From positions 1,488,001 through 1,552,000 of the forward strand of contig CBDCXF010000001.1 of the NCBI GenBank assembly GCA_965223755.1: DNA of 64,000 bases, in the 5' to 3' direction. Positions 10,501-18,515 of this stretch are shown here, piece by piece (positions within the stretch are counted from its first letter, which is position 1; the number at the start of each line of letters is the position of its first letter). Source of the stretch: CBDCXF01 sp965223755 (GTDB lineage: Bacteria > Acidobacteriota > Thermoanaerobaculia > Multivoradales > JAHEKO01). The position numbers were made by a program, and so were the translations under genes. A model generated the notes under the pieces. That model saw only the letters and a program-made list of their open reading frames with translations, did not search any database and was not told the DNA's origin.

Positions 10501-10850
10501 TGAACTTACGCTCTCCCACTGTAGATCCGGAACTGCTGGCGACGACACGAATGATCTGGAACCAGCTCCAGGACCACAAGAAACACCTTGAAAACGACCA
10601 GCGCCGGGTGTTCTTGAACGAGTTCGACATCACCTCGATCGATGATCGTGTGGATTTTCTTTACTACGGCGTGCGCTACTCGACCTACGGACCGACCCCG
10701 GCGCTCGAGGAATCGGCGGCAATCGTGGAAGAGGAACTTGGCGAAGTTGAGGCAGCATTGGGCAAGATCCAGACCGAGGATCTACCTGAACTCGAAGCCA
10801 AGCTCAAAGCGGCCGGCGTACCATGGACTCCGGGAAGGGTCGTTCCTTAG
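7545..10850 (+). CDS. Large secreted VPS10/BNR-repeat (sortilin-like) beta-propeller protein
   Basis: A 1101-residue exported protein with a signal peptide (residues ~1-27, ending GLRAD). The body holds repeated propeller blades with the BNR/Asp-box pattern S-x-D-x-G-x-T-W: KTTNAGTTWESV, RSRDGGKTWENL, KSADGGATWNNI, KSTDGGATWREV, RSDNHGDSWTAI, VSEDGGSNWRAV and KSIDRGRSWRSI. These form one or two beta-propellers (roughly residues 40-740), followed by an Ig-like stretch and a helical C-terminal tail. Such proteins are abundant in Acidobacteriota and Bacteroidota and are often labelled glycosyl hydrolase, although no catalytic activity is established for most. The start follows AAGGAGTAACCG. Confidence 0.9.
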   Translation: MANLRRVEVAIVLATALLVSPSVGLRADDQEASEGYWLTQETLAGLELRGIGPALMSGRIADIAIDPTDQSTWYVGVGSGGVWKTTNAGTTWESVFEGQGSYSIGTVVVDPHNTATIWVGSGENVNGRHVGYGDGVYRSRDGGKTWENLGLNDSQHIGRIIVHPEDPNTIFVASQGPLWSPGGERGLFKSADGGATWNNILSGGDFTGVNDVVMHPENSDVLLATTHEHHRTVAALVNGGPESGIHKSTDGGATWREVTEGLPETDMGRIGLAISPQQPNVVYATVELPHRKGAFLRTENFGETWEQMSEQIAGGTGPHYYQELWASPHKMDRVYYSDVQLRVTEDGGASFRSINRPSKHVDNHAMAFNPNDPDYLLVGCDGGIYESWDLGETWKFVSNLPLTQFYKVAVDYDEPFYNIVGGTQDNNTQYGPSRTDNIHGIRNSDWSITLFGDGHQPAIDPTNPDIIYSEWQEGNLTRFDRPTGEITYIRPQPEKGAALERYNWDAPILISAHDPARIYYASQRVWRSDNHGDSWTAISGDLTRNQNRLELPIGGRTRSFDAVWDLYAMSMYNTITSLGESPLDENLLYAGTDDGLIQVSEDGGSNWRAVEAGSLPGLSETAFINDIKADLHDVDTVYAVFDDHKNGDFAPYVYKSIDRGRSWRSIVGDLPERHLVWRLVQDHVNADLLFLGTEFGVFTSVDGGDHWVKLSGSAPTIPFRDLAIQKRENDLVAATFGRGFYVLDDYSPLRGLSADSLDQPAALFAVKDADWYIPKNTLDFGNPKASQGDSFFVAPNPPFGAVFTYYLKDDYKSAKEVRLEAEKEIEAGDDVAFPGWAALDEEARETEPAAVLTVRDANGSIVRVVEGPATKGIHRVAWDLREPSTAPLPDLSTLEDAPGDPHSGLLAAPGGYTVQLGIRANGEIKDLGPTQSFNVVPLRTNSLSSATPDQVVAFQRRVADLYGRLQGAVAATAELNGRVEKIRDTLNLRSPTVDPELLATTRMIWNQLQDHKKHLENDQRRVFLNEFDITSIDDRVDFLYYGVRYSTYGPTPALEESAAIVEEELGEVEAALGKIQTEDLPELEAKLKAAGVPWTPGRVVP

Positions 10851-11132
10851 GACCCTTCGTCATTTCTGCGGCTTCCTATCGTCATTCCCGCGGGTGGGGC
10901 GAGGGGGGCGGGATCTTTTTCTTTGTACCTGCCGGCCGAAAGGCGGCGAGCGCTGTTGGGAATCCGAACGTTGGCACTCGCCTTGGCTTCGCTTCACGCC
11001 GGAGCGCTTTCTGCCTAAGACCTGACCTTGTCGTGCGCTCGCAAAGACACTTTCGGGCTCGGCAGGTACGGGAGTTGCCCCCCTCCCGGAAACAGATTGT
11101 CAGCCCTGCAGGGCTTGGCTCGAGCGCATTGG

Positions 11133-11174
11133 ACTGACCACTGCCAACTGACCACTGCCAACTGACCACTGATC
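11133..11174. repeat. 14-bp tandem direct repeat, three copies
   Basis: Two exact copies of ACTGACCACTGCCA are followed by ACTGACCACTGATC. Repeats of the ACTGACCACTG type occur in intergenic DNA of several GC-rich environmental phyla and produce spurious SGQWSV peptides when translated. No gene or regulatory role is visible. Confidence 0.8.
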
Positions 11175-11243
11175 ACTAGCACTACCCATACTCTTTAACT
11201 CGCGGAGACGGCTCCCGGCCCCACGCCCAAGCCCCCGCCGAGA

Positions 11244-11262
11244 CGACGAACTGCTTTCGTCG
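11244..11262. promoter_or_regulatory. Inverted repeat upstream of the ECF sigma gene
   Basis: CGACGAA and TTCGTCG are perfect 7-bp arms around CTGCT, ending 35 bases before the sigma-factor ATG. The position suits an operator or a leader hairpin. No protein partner can be named. Confidence 0.4.
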
Positions 11263-11297
11263 GTTATGTTTTGCCTCTTCCCTACGTCTAAAGGACT

Positions 11298-11888
11298 ATG
11301 ACGGCGCAGACCTTGACCATGACCCAGCCCGCCGCACCCCCCGATCGACCGGACGAGACCATCCTTTGGCAAGCCCTCGCCGCGGGTGATCGCGGTGCCG
11401 CGGAGCAACTTGTCGAGGCCACTTACGAGCGCATCTACGGGGCGCTTTTTCGCCTTTGCAACGGCGATGAACCCCTGGCCGCGGACCTGACCCAGGAGAC
11501 CTATCGCAAGGCGTGGGCCTCGCTGAGCCGGTTCCGCGGCGATTGTGCGTTCTCGAGCTGGCTCTACCGCATTGCCCACACGACTTTCCTGAGTCACGTA
11601 CGAAGGCCGCGACTCACTCTGCTCGAGGAGCCGGAACGCCTAACCGCACCCGGACCTTCGGCGCACAGAACTGCAGAAGACAAGGAAACCTCGCTTCGAT
11701 TGCAGCGAGCGATCCTTCAACTACCTGAGGACTTGCAGTTCGCGGTCACGGCTCGCTACTGGCACGAAACGCCGGTGCGAGAGATCGCAGCGCTGCAAGG
11801 CATTTCCGAAGTCGGTGTGCGCAAGCGACTCCAGCGCGCCCACCAGCAAATCGCCAACATCCTCAACCACGATGAGGTGACCTCATGA
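11298..11888 (+). CDS. RNA polymerase sigma factor, ECF-type (sigma-70 family)
   Basis: A 196-residue alternative sigma factor. Region 2 spans about residues 20-95 (DLTQETYRKAWASLSRFRGDCAFSSWLYRIAH, with the -10-recognition and core-binding helices). Region 4 is near residues 135-190 (LPEDLQFAVTARYWHETPVREIAALQGISEVGVRKRLQRA, a helix-turn-helix for the -35 element). The stop overlaps the start of the VWA-domain gene (ATGA), whose short cytoplasmic N-terminus and single membrane span could act as its anti-sigma factor. The gene heads a long same-strand run of envelope genes to 22.2 kb, which it may control. Confidence 0.93.
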   Translation: MTAQTLTMTQPAAPPDRPDETILWQALAAGDRGAAEQLVEATYERIYGALFRLCNGDEPLAADLTQETYRKAWASLSRFRGDCAFSSWLYRIAHTTFLSHVRRPRLTLLEEPERLTAPGPSAHRTAEDKETSLRLQRAILQLPEDLQFAVTARYWHETPVREIAALQGISEVGVRKRLQRAHQQIANILNHDEVTS

Positions 11889-14077
11889 CCGCTACCGAGA
11901 AAAAGTTCTCGCCCGAAGAAGTCGAACGGCTTCTCGAACAGAGTTCAGCGGCAGCTCCACCGCTCCACTTACTCGATGACATCAAGAACGAGATACCACA
12001 CGACCCCGCCCTTGCTGTCGGCTCACGAACCTGGGGGTTCAATAGATCCCGCACCTGGATTCTCGCGGCCACGCTGGCGACCGTGGTGGTCGGCGGCTTC
12101 CTTGCCCGACGGTTGTCCGACGAAGTGCCCTTTGAGCCTTCCTCGAGCGAGGTCGACGAACCAAGCACACTTGGATACCTCGACCTGGGGACTGCACCTG
12201 ATTCGAAAGACAATAAACCACCCGTCCAGGATGCGACTCCTAAAGCGACTGAGGCAAAAAAAGCAAAGGAGCTGGGAACGCTGGAAGAAGGCCGTACGCG
12301 CACGGGAGCCAGATCAGTGGGTTTGGAGAAGACTCTGCCGCCGACGTCCTTACCGGTTGCCGAAACGGACATCGCCGAGCGCAAGATGGACAGAAGCCAT
12401 TTGCGCGAGTTGTCTCCTGCCACCGCTCAGCCCGCCGCGCCAGCAGATCAGGAAGGCCTAACGGCGACTGTGGAAGAACTGGAGGCGGCCGAGTTCGCCG
12501 ACGAGATCGTCATCGTTGGCGAGACACGACCTACAGTGGATACCGTTTCCACCGAATCGGGCGTTATCGTGGAGTCGAGCCGCAGGAAGCGGGTCCGAGA
12601 TTTCTTTTCCAGAAAGCGCCAGGAGATCCCCAAGCCGGGCCGGGTCGAGGCGCAAAGCGGCTACGTCGGGAGCACCGGCGGTACCGCCGAACCTAACGAT
12701 CAACCCTACGGCGACATGTTCTTCGACCACTACGGCACCAACCCCTTCATCGACACCGAAGATGATGCTCTCTCGACCTTCGGCATGGACGTCGATACCG
12801 GTTCGTACACGGTCGCGCGCAGCTACCTCGATCGCGGTCATTTGCCACCGACCGACGCCATTCGGCTGGAAGAGTTCCTCAACTACTTCGACTACCCGGA
12901 TTCTGAACCGGAGGAAGGGGACTTTGCCCTGTCGGCCGAAGCGGCCCCATCATTGTTCGGAAACAGCGAAAGACACTATCTGCTCCGCTTTGGAATCCAG
13001 GGGCGCGATGTCGCCACTGAGAACCGCCCGCCGGCTACCCTAATTTTCGTCGTCGACGTATCCGGCTCAATGAACCAGGAGAATCGCCTGGGGCTGGTCA
13101 AAAGATCGCTTCGCCTGCTGCTCGGCGAACTCAATTCCAAAGACCGCGTCGGACTGGTCATCTACGGCAGTCAGGGTGAGGTCCTGCTGCAACCAACCTC
13201 GGACCATGAGCGTATCGAGCGCGCCATTGATCGCTTGCAAGCGGGCGGGTCCACCAATGCCGAAGAAGGCCTGGTGCTCGCCTACGACCTCGCTCGCGAG
13301 TTCTACCGCGAAGGCGACATCAACCGCGTCATCCTCTGCTCCGACGGGGTTGCCAACGTCGGCCGCACCGGTCCCGATTCGATCCTCAAGCGCATCGGCC
13401 GGGAAGCCGATCAAGGTATCGAACTGACGACCGTGGGCTTCGGCATGGGCAACTACAACGACGTCCTCATGGAACAACTCGCCGACAAAGGCGACGGACG
13501 CTACGCCTACGTCGACAGCTTTTCGGAAGCGCGGCGGCTCTTCGTCGAGGAACTCAATGGGACTTTGCAGACCATCGCCTCGGAAGCCAAGATCCAGGTT
13601 GAGTTCGACCCGAAAGTGGTGAGTCGCTATCGCCTGATCGGTTACGAGAACCGTGACATTGCCGACGAGGACTTCCGCAATAACAAGGTCGACGCCGGAG
13701 AAATCGGCGCCGGACACCACGTCACCGCCCTATACGAGATCAAGTTGCGCAAACGGCCGACGGCCGACCGGCCCTTGGCGACTCTGCGCGTGCGTTATGC
13801 CTCCAACGCGACTGAGAACGTCGTCGAGCAAGACCTAGCGGTCGCCCAGGAGAACATCGCGGACAATTGGCAGGTCGCTCCCAGAGGGCTGCAGCAAGCC
13901 GCACTTGTGGCCGAATTCGGCGAGATTCTCAAGAAGTCGTATTGGGCCAGAGGAAGCGATCTTGAAGAGGTCCTGCGGTACGCGCAAGAATTGGCACCGC
14001 AGTTCGCCGCTGACAGAAAGTTCGCCGAATTCACCGGATTGGTCGCCAAGGCGGCACAGATTTCGGATCGGGAGTAA
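11885..14077 (+). CDS. Membrane-anchored VWA-domain protein (YfbK-type) with possible anti-sigma N-terminus
   Basis: A 730-residue protein. Residues 1-50 are charged and cytoplasmic, residues ~54-71 form one membrane helix (WILAATLATVVVGGFLA), and the rest is periplasmic. Residues ~260-330 carry the YfbK-type domain (YGTNPFIDTEDDALSTFGMDVDTGSYT). The VWA fold follows with an intact MIDAS, DVSGSMN at Asp391, then the Thr motif (GGSTNAEEG) and the Asp motif (CSDGVAN). The C-terminus is DUF3520-like. Around residues 198-225 the stretch EIVIVGETRPTVDTVSTESG resembles the VDTxSTxxG segment of carboxypeptidase-regulatory-like TonB receptors. Overlap with the sigma-factor gene suggests a regulatory pair. 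The partner bound by the VWA domain is unknown. Confidence 0.88.
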   Translation: MTATEKKFSPEEVERLLEQSSAAAPPLHLLDDIKNEIPHDPALAVGSRTWGFNRSRTWILAATLATVVVGGFLARRLSDEVPFEPSSSEVDEPSTLGYLDLGTAPDSKDNKPPVQDATPKATEAKKAKELGTLEEGRTRTGARSVGLEKTLPPTSLPVAETDIAERKMDRSHLRELSPATAQPAAPADQEGLTATVEELEAAEFADEIVIVGETRPTVDTVSTESGVIVESSRRKRVRDFFSRKRQEIPKPGRVEAQSGYVGSTGGTAEPNDQPYGDMFFDHYGTNPFIDTEDDALSTFGMDVDTGSYTVARSYLDRGHLPPTDAIRLEEFLNYFDYPDSEPEEGDFALSAEAAPSLFGNSERHYLLRFGIQGRDVATENRPPATLIFVVDVSGSMNQENRLGLVKRSLRLLLGELNSKDRVGLVIYGSQGEVLLQPTSDHERIERAIDRLQAGGSTNAEEGLVLAYDLAREFYREGDINRVILCSDGVANVGRTGPDSILKRIGREADQGIELTTVGFGMGNYNDVLMEQLADKGDGRYAYVDSFSEARRLFVEELNGTLQTIASEAKIQVEFDPKVVSRYRLIGYENRDIADEDFRNNKVDAGEIGAGHHVTALYEIKLRKRPTADRPLATLRVRYASNATENVVEQDLAVAQENIADNWQVAPRGLQQAALVAEFGEILKKSYWARGSDLEEVLRYAQELAPQFAADRKFAEFTGLVAKAAQISDRE

Positions 14078-14200
14078 GCAAATCCCTACCGAACGATCGC
14101 TGCCAAACACGCCTGAGATCGGTACAATCGCCTCCGTCCCGGATTCTCATGCGCGCCAGCGGCGTCGCAGTCCCGATTTTTCCGGGGTGGAGCGGCGCAC

Positions 14201-14977
14201 GTGGAGGAGTTCGACAACCGGCCTGGTGAGCAAAGTACGCTCGCAATCGACAATATCGAAATCGAACAACCGATCGCTCGGCTCGGAAGTCGCGCCCTAG
14301 CCGCTTTCTTCGACTATCTGTTCCTGTTCTTGGCGCAGATCCTTGCCTTTGTCGTCGCCCGATCGCTGACGACTCTATTGCCCGGTGATCTTGAGGACAA
14401 CGGCTGGTTTGTCGCCACTATGATCGTTCTTGTCTTTGTAGTCGAGTGGGGCTATTTCGCGGTTAGCGAGATCATCGGGCACGGCAAGACTCTGGGTAAA
14501 AAAATCGTCGGGCTACGTGTGGTGAGTGACCTCGGCGAAGCTGCAGCCATCAAGTCTTACATCCTGAGGAATATGCTTCGCACTCCCGACATCCTTGTGG
14601 GCGCGTTCTTCCTCGCTTTGGATCCAAGAGCTCGCCGACTGGGAGATCGTTTTGCCGGCACCATGGTGGTTTACGACCCGCCGCCGAAAGCCGCCAAGAC
14701 CCTGGCGTCGGTGCCCAAAGGGTGGGGACCTCGCGAAATCGCCATTGCGGAGGCGTTTCTCGACCGCGCTGAGGAAATGGAAATCAGCCAGCGCCTGGCG
14801 CTGGCTCACAAGTTGGTCGCGCTCGCGGATCGTCACGACCCGACCTTCCTCAATGCAGCCAAGGCGCACACAGTTGACTCGGTCCAGATCTTGCGGCTGG
14901 CTTTGCATTCGCTGCCCAATACCGAGCAAGGCGCGGCGTCATCGGACCTCCCACCGACAGAAATGGCCCGAGAGTGA
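14201..14977 (+). CDS. RDD-family membrane protein
   Basis: A 258-residue integral membrane protein. The RDD signature appears as RLGSRALAAFFDYLFLF at about residues 27-43, followed by a second helix (WFVATMIVLVFVVEWGYFAV) and the conserved GKTLGKKIVGLRVV loop, then RRLGDRFAGTMVV. The soluble C-terminal ~80 residues are helical. The start is a GTG next to GGAGG-like sequence, chosen because it gives the usual N-terminal length; no closer ATG exists. It overlaps the SpoIIM gene by four bases. RDD proteins have been linked to ion or solute transport in some species, but here the link to the MoxR/SpoIIM block is the stronger clue. Confidence 0.85.
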   Translation: MEEFDNRPGEQSTLAIDNIEIEQPIARLGSRALAAFFDYLFLFLAQILAFVVARSLTTLLPGDLEDNGWFVATMIVLVFVVEWGYFAVSEIIGHGKTLGKKIVGLRVVSDLGEAAAIKSYILRNMLRTPDILVGAFFLALDPRARRLGDRFAGTMVVYDPPPKAAKTLASVPKGWGPREIAIAEAFLDRAEEMEISQRLALAHKLVALADRHDPTFLNAAKAHTVDSVQILRLALHSLPNTEQGAASSDLPPTEMARE

Positions 14978-15948
14978 ACTACGCGGATTTTCTAAATCGA
15001 CGCCAAGAGTCGTGGCTCAAGTTCGAACAGCGGCTCAAAAATATCAACTCACTGAGCTACGACGAACTGGAACTTCTTGCCGTCGACTATCGCTTGGTTC
15101 TCCAGGATTACGCCCTCGTCCGTAGCCGGTTTCCCGGTACCGGCGTGGTTGACAAGTTGCGCGCGCTCAGCCGCGAAGGTACGCGAAAGTTATTGCGACA
15201 CCAGCCCTCCAAGTCGCGAGGCGGTGTCGCCCTGTTTTTCTTTGAGCGATTTCCAACAACCCTGCGCCGTCACCTACCCACGATCGGCGTGGCGGCAGCG
15301 ATCTTCGTGGTTGCCGCTGTCTTCGGCCTCGCGCTGGTCATCGCCCAGCCAGGGCTCACGACCTGGATCCTGGGACCGGAGGCAGTGGCAGATCTCAAGC
15401 AGGGCAAGATGTGGACCGAGTCGTTGACCTCAACCGCACCACAGGCGTCATCGTCCGCCATCGCGACCAACAACATCGCGGTGTCGTTGACCGCCTGGGC
15501 CGGTGGCGCCTTGGCGGGGGCTTTGACACTGTGGATTTTGATCTTGAACGGATTTCATCTGGGATCGGTGTTCGCGGTAACCATGCACTACTCCATGGAA
15601 AAGGAACTTGCGGAGTTCGTGGCTGCCCATGCACCGCTCGAACTGACCATCATCATCGTTGCGAGCGGCGCCGGTTTACTGTTGATGCGTGGTTTGGTTG
15701 CCTTCGGTGATCGTCCGCGCGCGGACCAATTGCGCGAGTACGGCACCGACTCGATGGTCTTGGTCGCCGGATGCATCCCCTGGCTGATTCTCCTGGCTTT
15801 GATCGAAACATTCTTGTCACCGCGCCCGGACGTACCGGTGGCGGTCAAGATCACTGTGGGGATCGTAATCTTCGCTCTGTTTGTGACCCTTGGGCTGGGT
15901 AGACAACGCATTTCAAATGTGGAGGGGACTCTAGATGTCAACGGTTGA
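14974..15948 (+). CDS. SpoIIM / DUF95-family integral membrane protein
   Basis: A 324-residue protein. A soluble helical N-terminus (FLNRRQESWLKFEQRLKNI...) is followed by about five membrane helices from residue ~95, including AAAIFVVAAVFGLALVIA, the conserved NNIAVSLTAWAGGALAG and LWILILNGFHLGSVFA. This is the stage II sporulation protein M layout, which also occurs in many non-sporulating bacteria beside RDD, MoxR and DUF58 genes. The GTG start overlaps the RDD stop (GTGA). No other sporulation gene is seen, so a general membrane-remodelling role is more likely than sporulation. Confidence 0.85.
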   Translation: MNYADFLNRRQESWLKFEQRLKNINSLSYDELELLAVDYRLVLQDYALVRSRFPGTGVVDKLRALSREGTRKLLRHQPSKSRGGVALFFFERFPTTLRRHLPTIGVAAAIFVVAAVFGLALVIAQPGLTTWILGPEAVADLKQGKMWTESLTSTAPQASSSAIATNNIAVSLTAWAGGALAGALTLWILILNGFHLGSVFAVTMHYSMEKELAEFVAAHAPLELTIIIVASGAGLLLMRGLVAFGDRPRADQLREYGTDSMVLVAGCIPWLILLALIETFLSPRPDVPVAVKITVGIVIFALFVTLGLGRQRISNVEGTLDVNG

Positions 15949-16792
15949 GCGCGTATTGACCTTTCGGGAGATTCTGGATCAAGCGATTAGCTTGCTGCGC
16001 ACAAATCTGCGTTCGTACCTACTGCCGTACGCGCTGATCTTCGGTGTTGCCACCGCGGCGCTGACCGCCGTGCAGTTGGGGTGGATGGGGTCTCTGATGT
16101 TCCCCGGCAACGTTGGGGCAACTATCGATTGGCAACTTTTCGGCGGATTCGGCTGCGTCATGGCACTGTTTTGGCTTTTCTATTTCGGGCTACAAACCGG
16201 ACTGGCTATAGGAGCCGTTTCCTTGGTCGCCGGCCGGTCGTCAAAGGGATCGTTTGCCGCTGCCTTCAAGCCCAAGATCTACGGCACGGTATTCCTGTCT
16301 GGTATCGCTATTGTCATCTCGGCGTTGTTTTGCTTTTTTCCCGTGCTCTACGTGGCGCCCGCCCTGGCGTTTATCGTCCCAGTGATGACGGAAGAATCAC
16401 GGTTCGGTTTCGAGGCCTTCTCCGGAAGTCACGAGCTCGCTCGCTACAACCCGAGAAAGAACTTTCTGGACACCCCGATGGTGCGCGTATTGGGCCTCTT
16501 TCTCGTGACTATACTCGTGAGCTGGTTGCTCAGCATGGTGATCGCTCTACCGCTCATGGTCCTACAGCAGATCGCAATATTCGAACAAGTGGTTCAGGAA
16601 GAAGGGAACGTCGGCGCTGTTCCCGGGCTCTTGTGGCTGCAGGTTCCTGGGCAGTTTCTGACCGCGGCCGCGCAGACCGCGGCCAATGCTTTCGCCGCGA
16701 TCGCAATTGCCCTCATCTACTTCGACGTCCGCAAGCGGCGCGACGGAGCAGATCTCGAACAGGCCATCTTGGACTTGGAATCCGATTCTTGA
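15935..16792 (+). CDS. Polytopic membrane protein of the MoxR/SpoIIM cluster
   Basis: A 285-residue protein with an N-terminal amphipathic segment (LTFREILDQAISLLRTNLRSYLLPY) and about five to six membrane helices, among them ALIFGVATAALTAVQLGW, VMALFWLFYFGLQTGLAIGAVSLVAG and VFLSGIAIVISALFCFFPVLYVAPALAFIVPV. The pattern resembles the glycerophosphodiester-phosphodiesterase membrane-domain-like proteins (DUF7544/DUF975 type) found beside RDD and SpoIIM genes. No catalytic motif is visible. It overlaps the SpoIIM gene by 14 bases and the next gene by four bases (TTGA), so it belongs to the same operon. Confidence 0.8.
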   Translation: MSTVERVLTFREILDQAISLLRTNLRSYLLPYALIFGVATAALTAVQLGWMGSLMFPGNVGATIDWQLFGGFGCVMALFWLFYFGLQTGLAIGAVSLVAGRSSKGSFAAAFKPKIYGTVFLSGIAIVISALFCFFPVLYVAPALAFIVPVMTEESRFGFEAFSGSHELARYNPRKNFLDTPMVRVLGLFLVTILVSWLLSMVIALPLMVLQQIAIFEQVVQEEGNVGAVPGLLWLQVPGQFLTAAAQTAANAFAAIAIALIYFDVRKRRDGADLEQAILDLESDS

Positions 16793-17442
16793 CCGGACGG
16801 AATGCGGGTCTCGTAGCCCTCGCCTTCCTGGCATTCCAGGTTGCGCTGTTGGCCGACGAAGTCGACACGGACCTCGTCGAGCAGATCTACGAGTCGACAC
16901 AGATTACGGAATCGACACCGTCGCCAGGACCGGTCGCCTATACCGGCCACTTGTGGGGTGAACTGTTGCGGCGGATGCTGTTCAGAGGTGGGGATCTAGC
17001 GACCAAGGTCTTGGGTATTCCGTTGGCGGTTTGGAAGGTCCTCATCTATCTCGTTGCTATCGGCTGCCTGCTCATCCTCGGTGCGCGCCTGCGCAGGCTA
17101 TGGCGGCACCGCTCCACCGTGGAGCCCGAGGTGCCCGGTGTGCTCGTCACTGAGGATGAGATGGCGAAACCGGAGGAATGGTTGCAGCGCTTTCGCGACG
17201 CACTGGCTGCGGGCGATACCACCACCGCCCTCGAATGCGTCTGGTGGTGGGCGGCGACCACGGTTGCTCCACGCGGTTTGGCCGGATCCTGGTCGACTTT
17301 CGACATGGCGCGGGCTCCCGAAGTCAGGCCGGAAGTGGTTCCTGTTCTCAGAGATGTCGACCTTCTGGCGTTCAGCCCTCGCCCAGCGAGTACGGTTGAA
17401 GTCCAAGCCCTGCAGCAAAGGCTCGCGCAAGCGCTACCATGA
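16789..17442 (+). CDS. DUF4129-like membrane protein
   Basis: A 217-residue protein read from a TTG start that overlaps the upstream stop (TTGA), mirroring the ATGA couplings elsewhere in this operon. Residues 1-20 look like a signal peptide (GLVALAFLAFQVALLADE). A membrane helix lies near residue 80 (VLIYLVAIGCLLILGARL). The C-terminal cytoplasmic part contains WLQRFRDALAAGDTTTALECVWWWAATTVAPRGL, similar to the DUF4129 domain that ends many MoxR-cluster proteins. The open frame extends upstream inside the preceding gene, but that extension is a shadow. Confidence 0.75.
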   Translation: MTGRNAGLVALAFLAFQVALLADEVDTDLVEQIYESTQITESTPSPGPVAYTGHLWGELLRRMLFRGGDLATKVLGIPLAVWKVLIYLVAIGCLLILGARLRRLWRHRSTVEPEVPGVLVTEDEMAKPEEWLQRFRDALAAGDTTTALECVWWWAATTVAPRGLAGSWSTFDMARAPEVRPEVVPVLRDVDLLAFSPRPASTVEVQALQQRLAQALP

Positions 17443-18515
17443 GCAGGAACCTCCGATTGGTCGTCATCTTGGCCGGAGCCGGCGTCGTGCTGCTCTCGAT
17501 TGGCCTGCGTCCAGAGTTGGGAACCCCAAGTAGTCTGTCCAAGACGGCGGATGGATGGCTGGCGGCGCGGCTTTATCTTGAAGGTCGAGGAGACACGGTC
17601 GAACTTCTGGATCATTCCGATGTCGCCAACATTGGAAGTGGCACTCTGGTAACCGTATTCCCGTGGAGTTCACCCTATCTGGGTGATTCTGCCGAATCCT
17701 ATTGGAGCCACGTCCGAGCCGGTGGCAACTTGATCATTGCAACCGGCGTCGCCAATACAGTCCTTCAAGAGCAAGTACTCGACAGGTTTGGCTTTGCGAC
17801 AACCACGATCCGCGGCAAGCCACCGTTGCGCTATACGGACTGGCGTCGTTATCACCGGCAGACGGCCAACTTAGTCTCGGCCAACTCGCAGCACGAGATT
17901 CAAATCCCTTTGCCGAGGGACGCTGCGGTATCTCCGAGTGGCGCCGACGTGTTATTCGAAGACCAACGAAGCGGAATTTCGGTTTTTGCGCAAGACGTCG
18001 GCCGCGGAACGGTTGTCGTGTTGCCGGCCGCCGTTTTGGACAACTCTGGTTTTCGTAACGACGCCGGCCCCGTACTGCTCGAGGAACTTCGGCGGAGATA
18101 CGACAACTCCTGGGTCTTTGACGAATACCACCAAGGCTTGAGAGCCCAAACGTCGGGCGAGATGACCGCGATCGGCGCCGCGACACGAGCGTGGACGATT
18201 CAGATCTTGATGCTCTACGTCGTTGCGCTCGTGGCGTTGTGGCGACCGTTTGGTGGTTCCTGGCCGGCGCCGCAACGCTCGGCGGGAGCGACCGCCCAGT
18301 ATCTGCTTGGGCTCGGAGCGACCCACCAACGATTGAACCATTTTGGCGATGCGGCGAAGCATCTATTGGCTCGCTTGCAACTCTACGATCGCCGGTTTTC
18401 GGCAACACAAACAATGACCAATCGAGCTGACGGCGTCAGTAGCGGAGCGGAGCTTGTCTCGCTGGCGCAAGATGTCGCCGACGATCGACACTGCCTTCCG
18501 AAAGGGAAACGATGA
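17439..18515 (+). CDS. DUF4350-domain membrane protein
   Basis: A 358-residue protein with an N-terminal membrane anchor (LVVILAGAGVVLLSIGL), an extracytoplasmic DUF4350 domain (SKTADGWLAARLYLEGRGDTVELL, later VRAGGNLIIATG and RGTVVVLPAAVLDNSGF; a ThuA/GATase-like fold) and a second helix near residue 250 (IQILMLYVVALVALW). The cytoplasmic tail follows. It overlaps both neighbours by four bases (ATGA). DUF4350 genes regularly accompany DUF4129, MoxR and DUF58 genes. The biochemical role is unknown. Confidence 0.85.
   Translation: MSRNLRLVVILAGAGVVLLSIGLRPELGTPSSLSKTADGWLAARLYLEGRGDTVELLDHSDVANIGSGTLVTVFPWSSPYLGDSAESYWSHVRAGGNLIIATGVANTVLQEQVLDRFGFATTTIRGKPPLRYTDWRRYHRQTANLVSANSQHEIQIPLPRDAAVSPSGADVLFEDQRSGISVFAQDVGRGTVVVLPAAVLDNSGFRNDAGPVLLEELRRRYDNSWVFDEYHQGLRAQTSGEMTAIGAATRAWTIQILMLYVVALVALWRPFGGSWPAPQRSAGATAQYLLGLGATHQRLNHFGDAAKHLLARLQLYDRRFSATQTMTNRADGVSSGAELVSLAQDVADDRHCLPKGKR

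Larger units (their letters stand above)
10851..11297. other. 447-bp intergenic region with repeats, no convincing gene
   Basis: No tRNA, rRNA or conserved reading frame was recognised. The region holds a 14-bp perfect palindrome AGCCCTGCAGGGCT (11102-11115), a three-copy tandem repeat and an inverted repeat just before the sigma-factor gene. The open frames crossing it are low-complexity translations of these repeats, for example a QWSVGSGQ-like peptide. Two G-rich and C-rich blocks near 10890-10925 may belong to a dispersed repeat, which cannot be tested here. Confidence 0.6.

Noticed and set aside
10823..11169. Open frames on both strands in the gap before the sigma-factor gene
   Set aside because: Translations are low-complexity and partly repeat-derived (QWSVGSGQ pattern), without ribosome-binding sites or family features.
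16081..16788. Long open frame upstream of the DUF4129-like gene
   Set aside because: It is the shadow of the overlapping membrane-protein gene in another frame, with an Arg-rich translation and no conserved motif. Only the part from 16789 is real.
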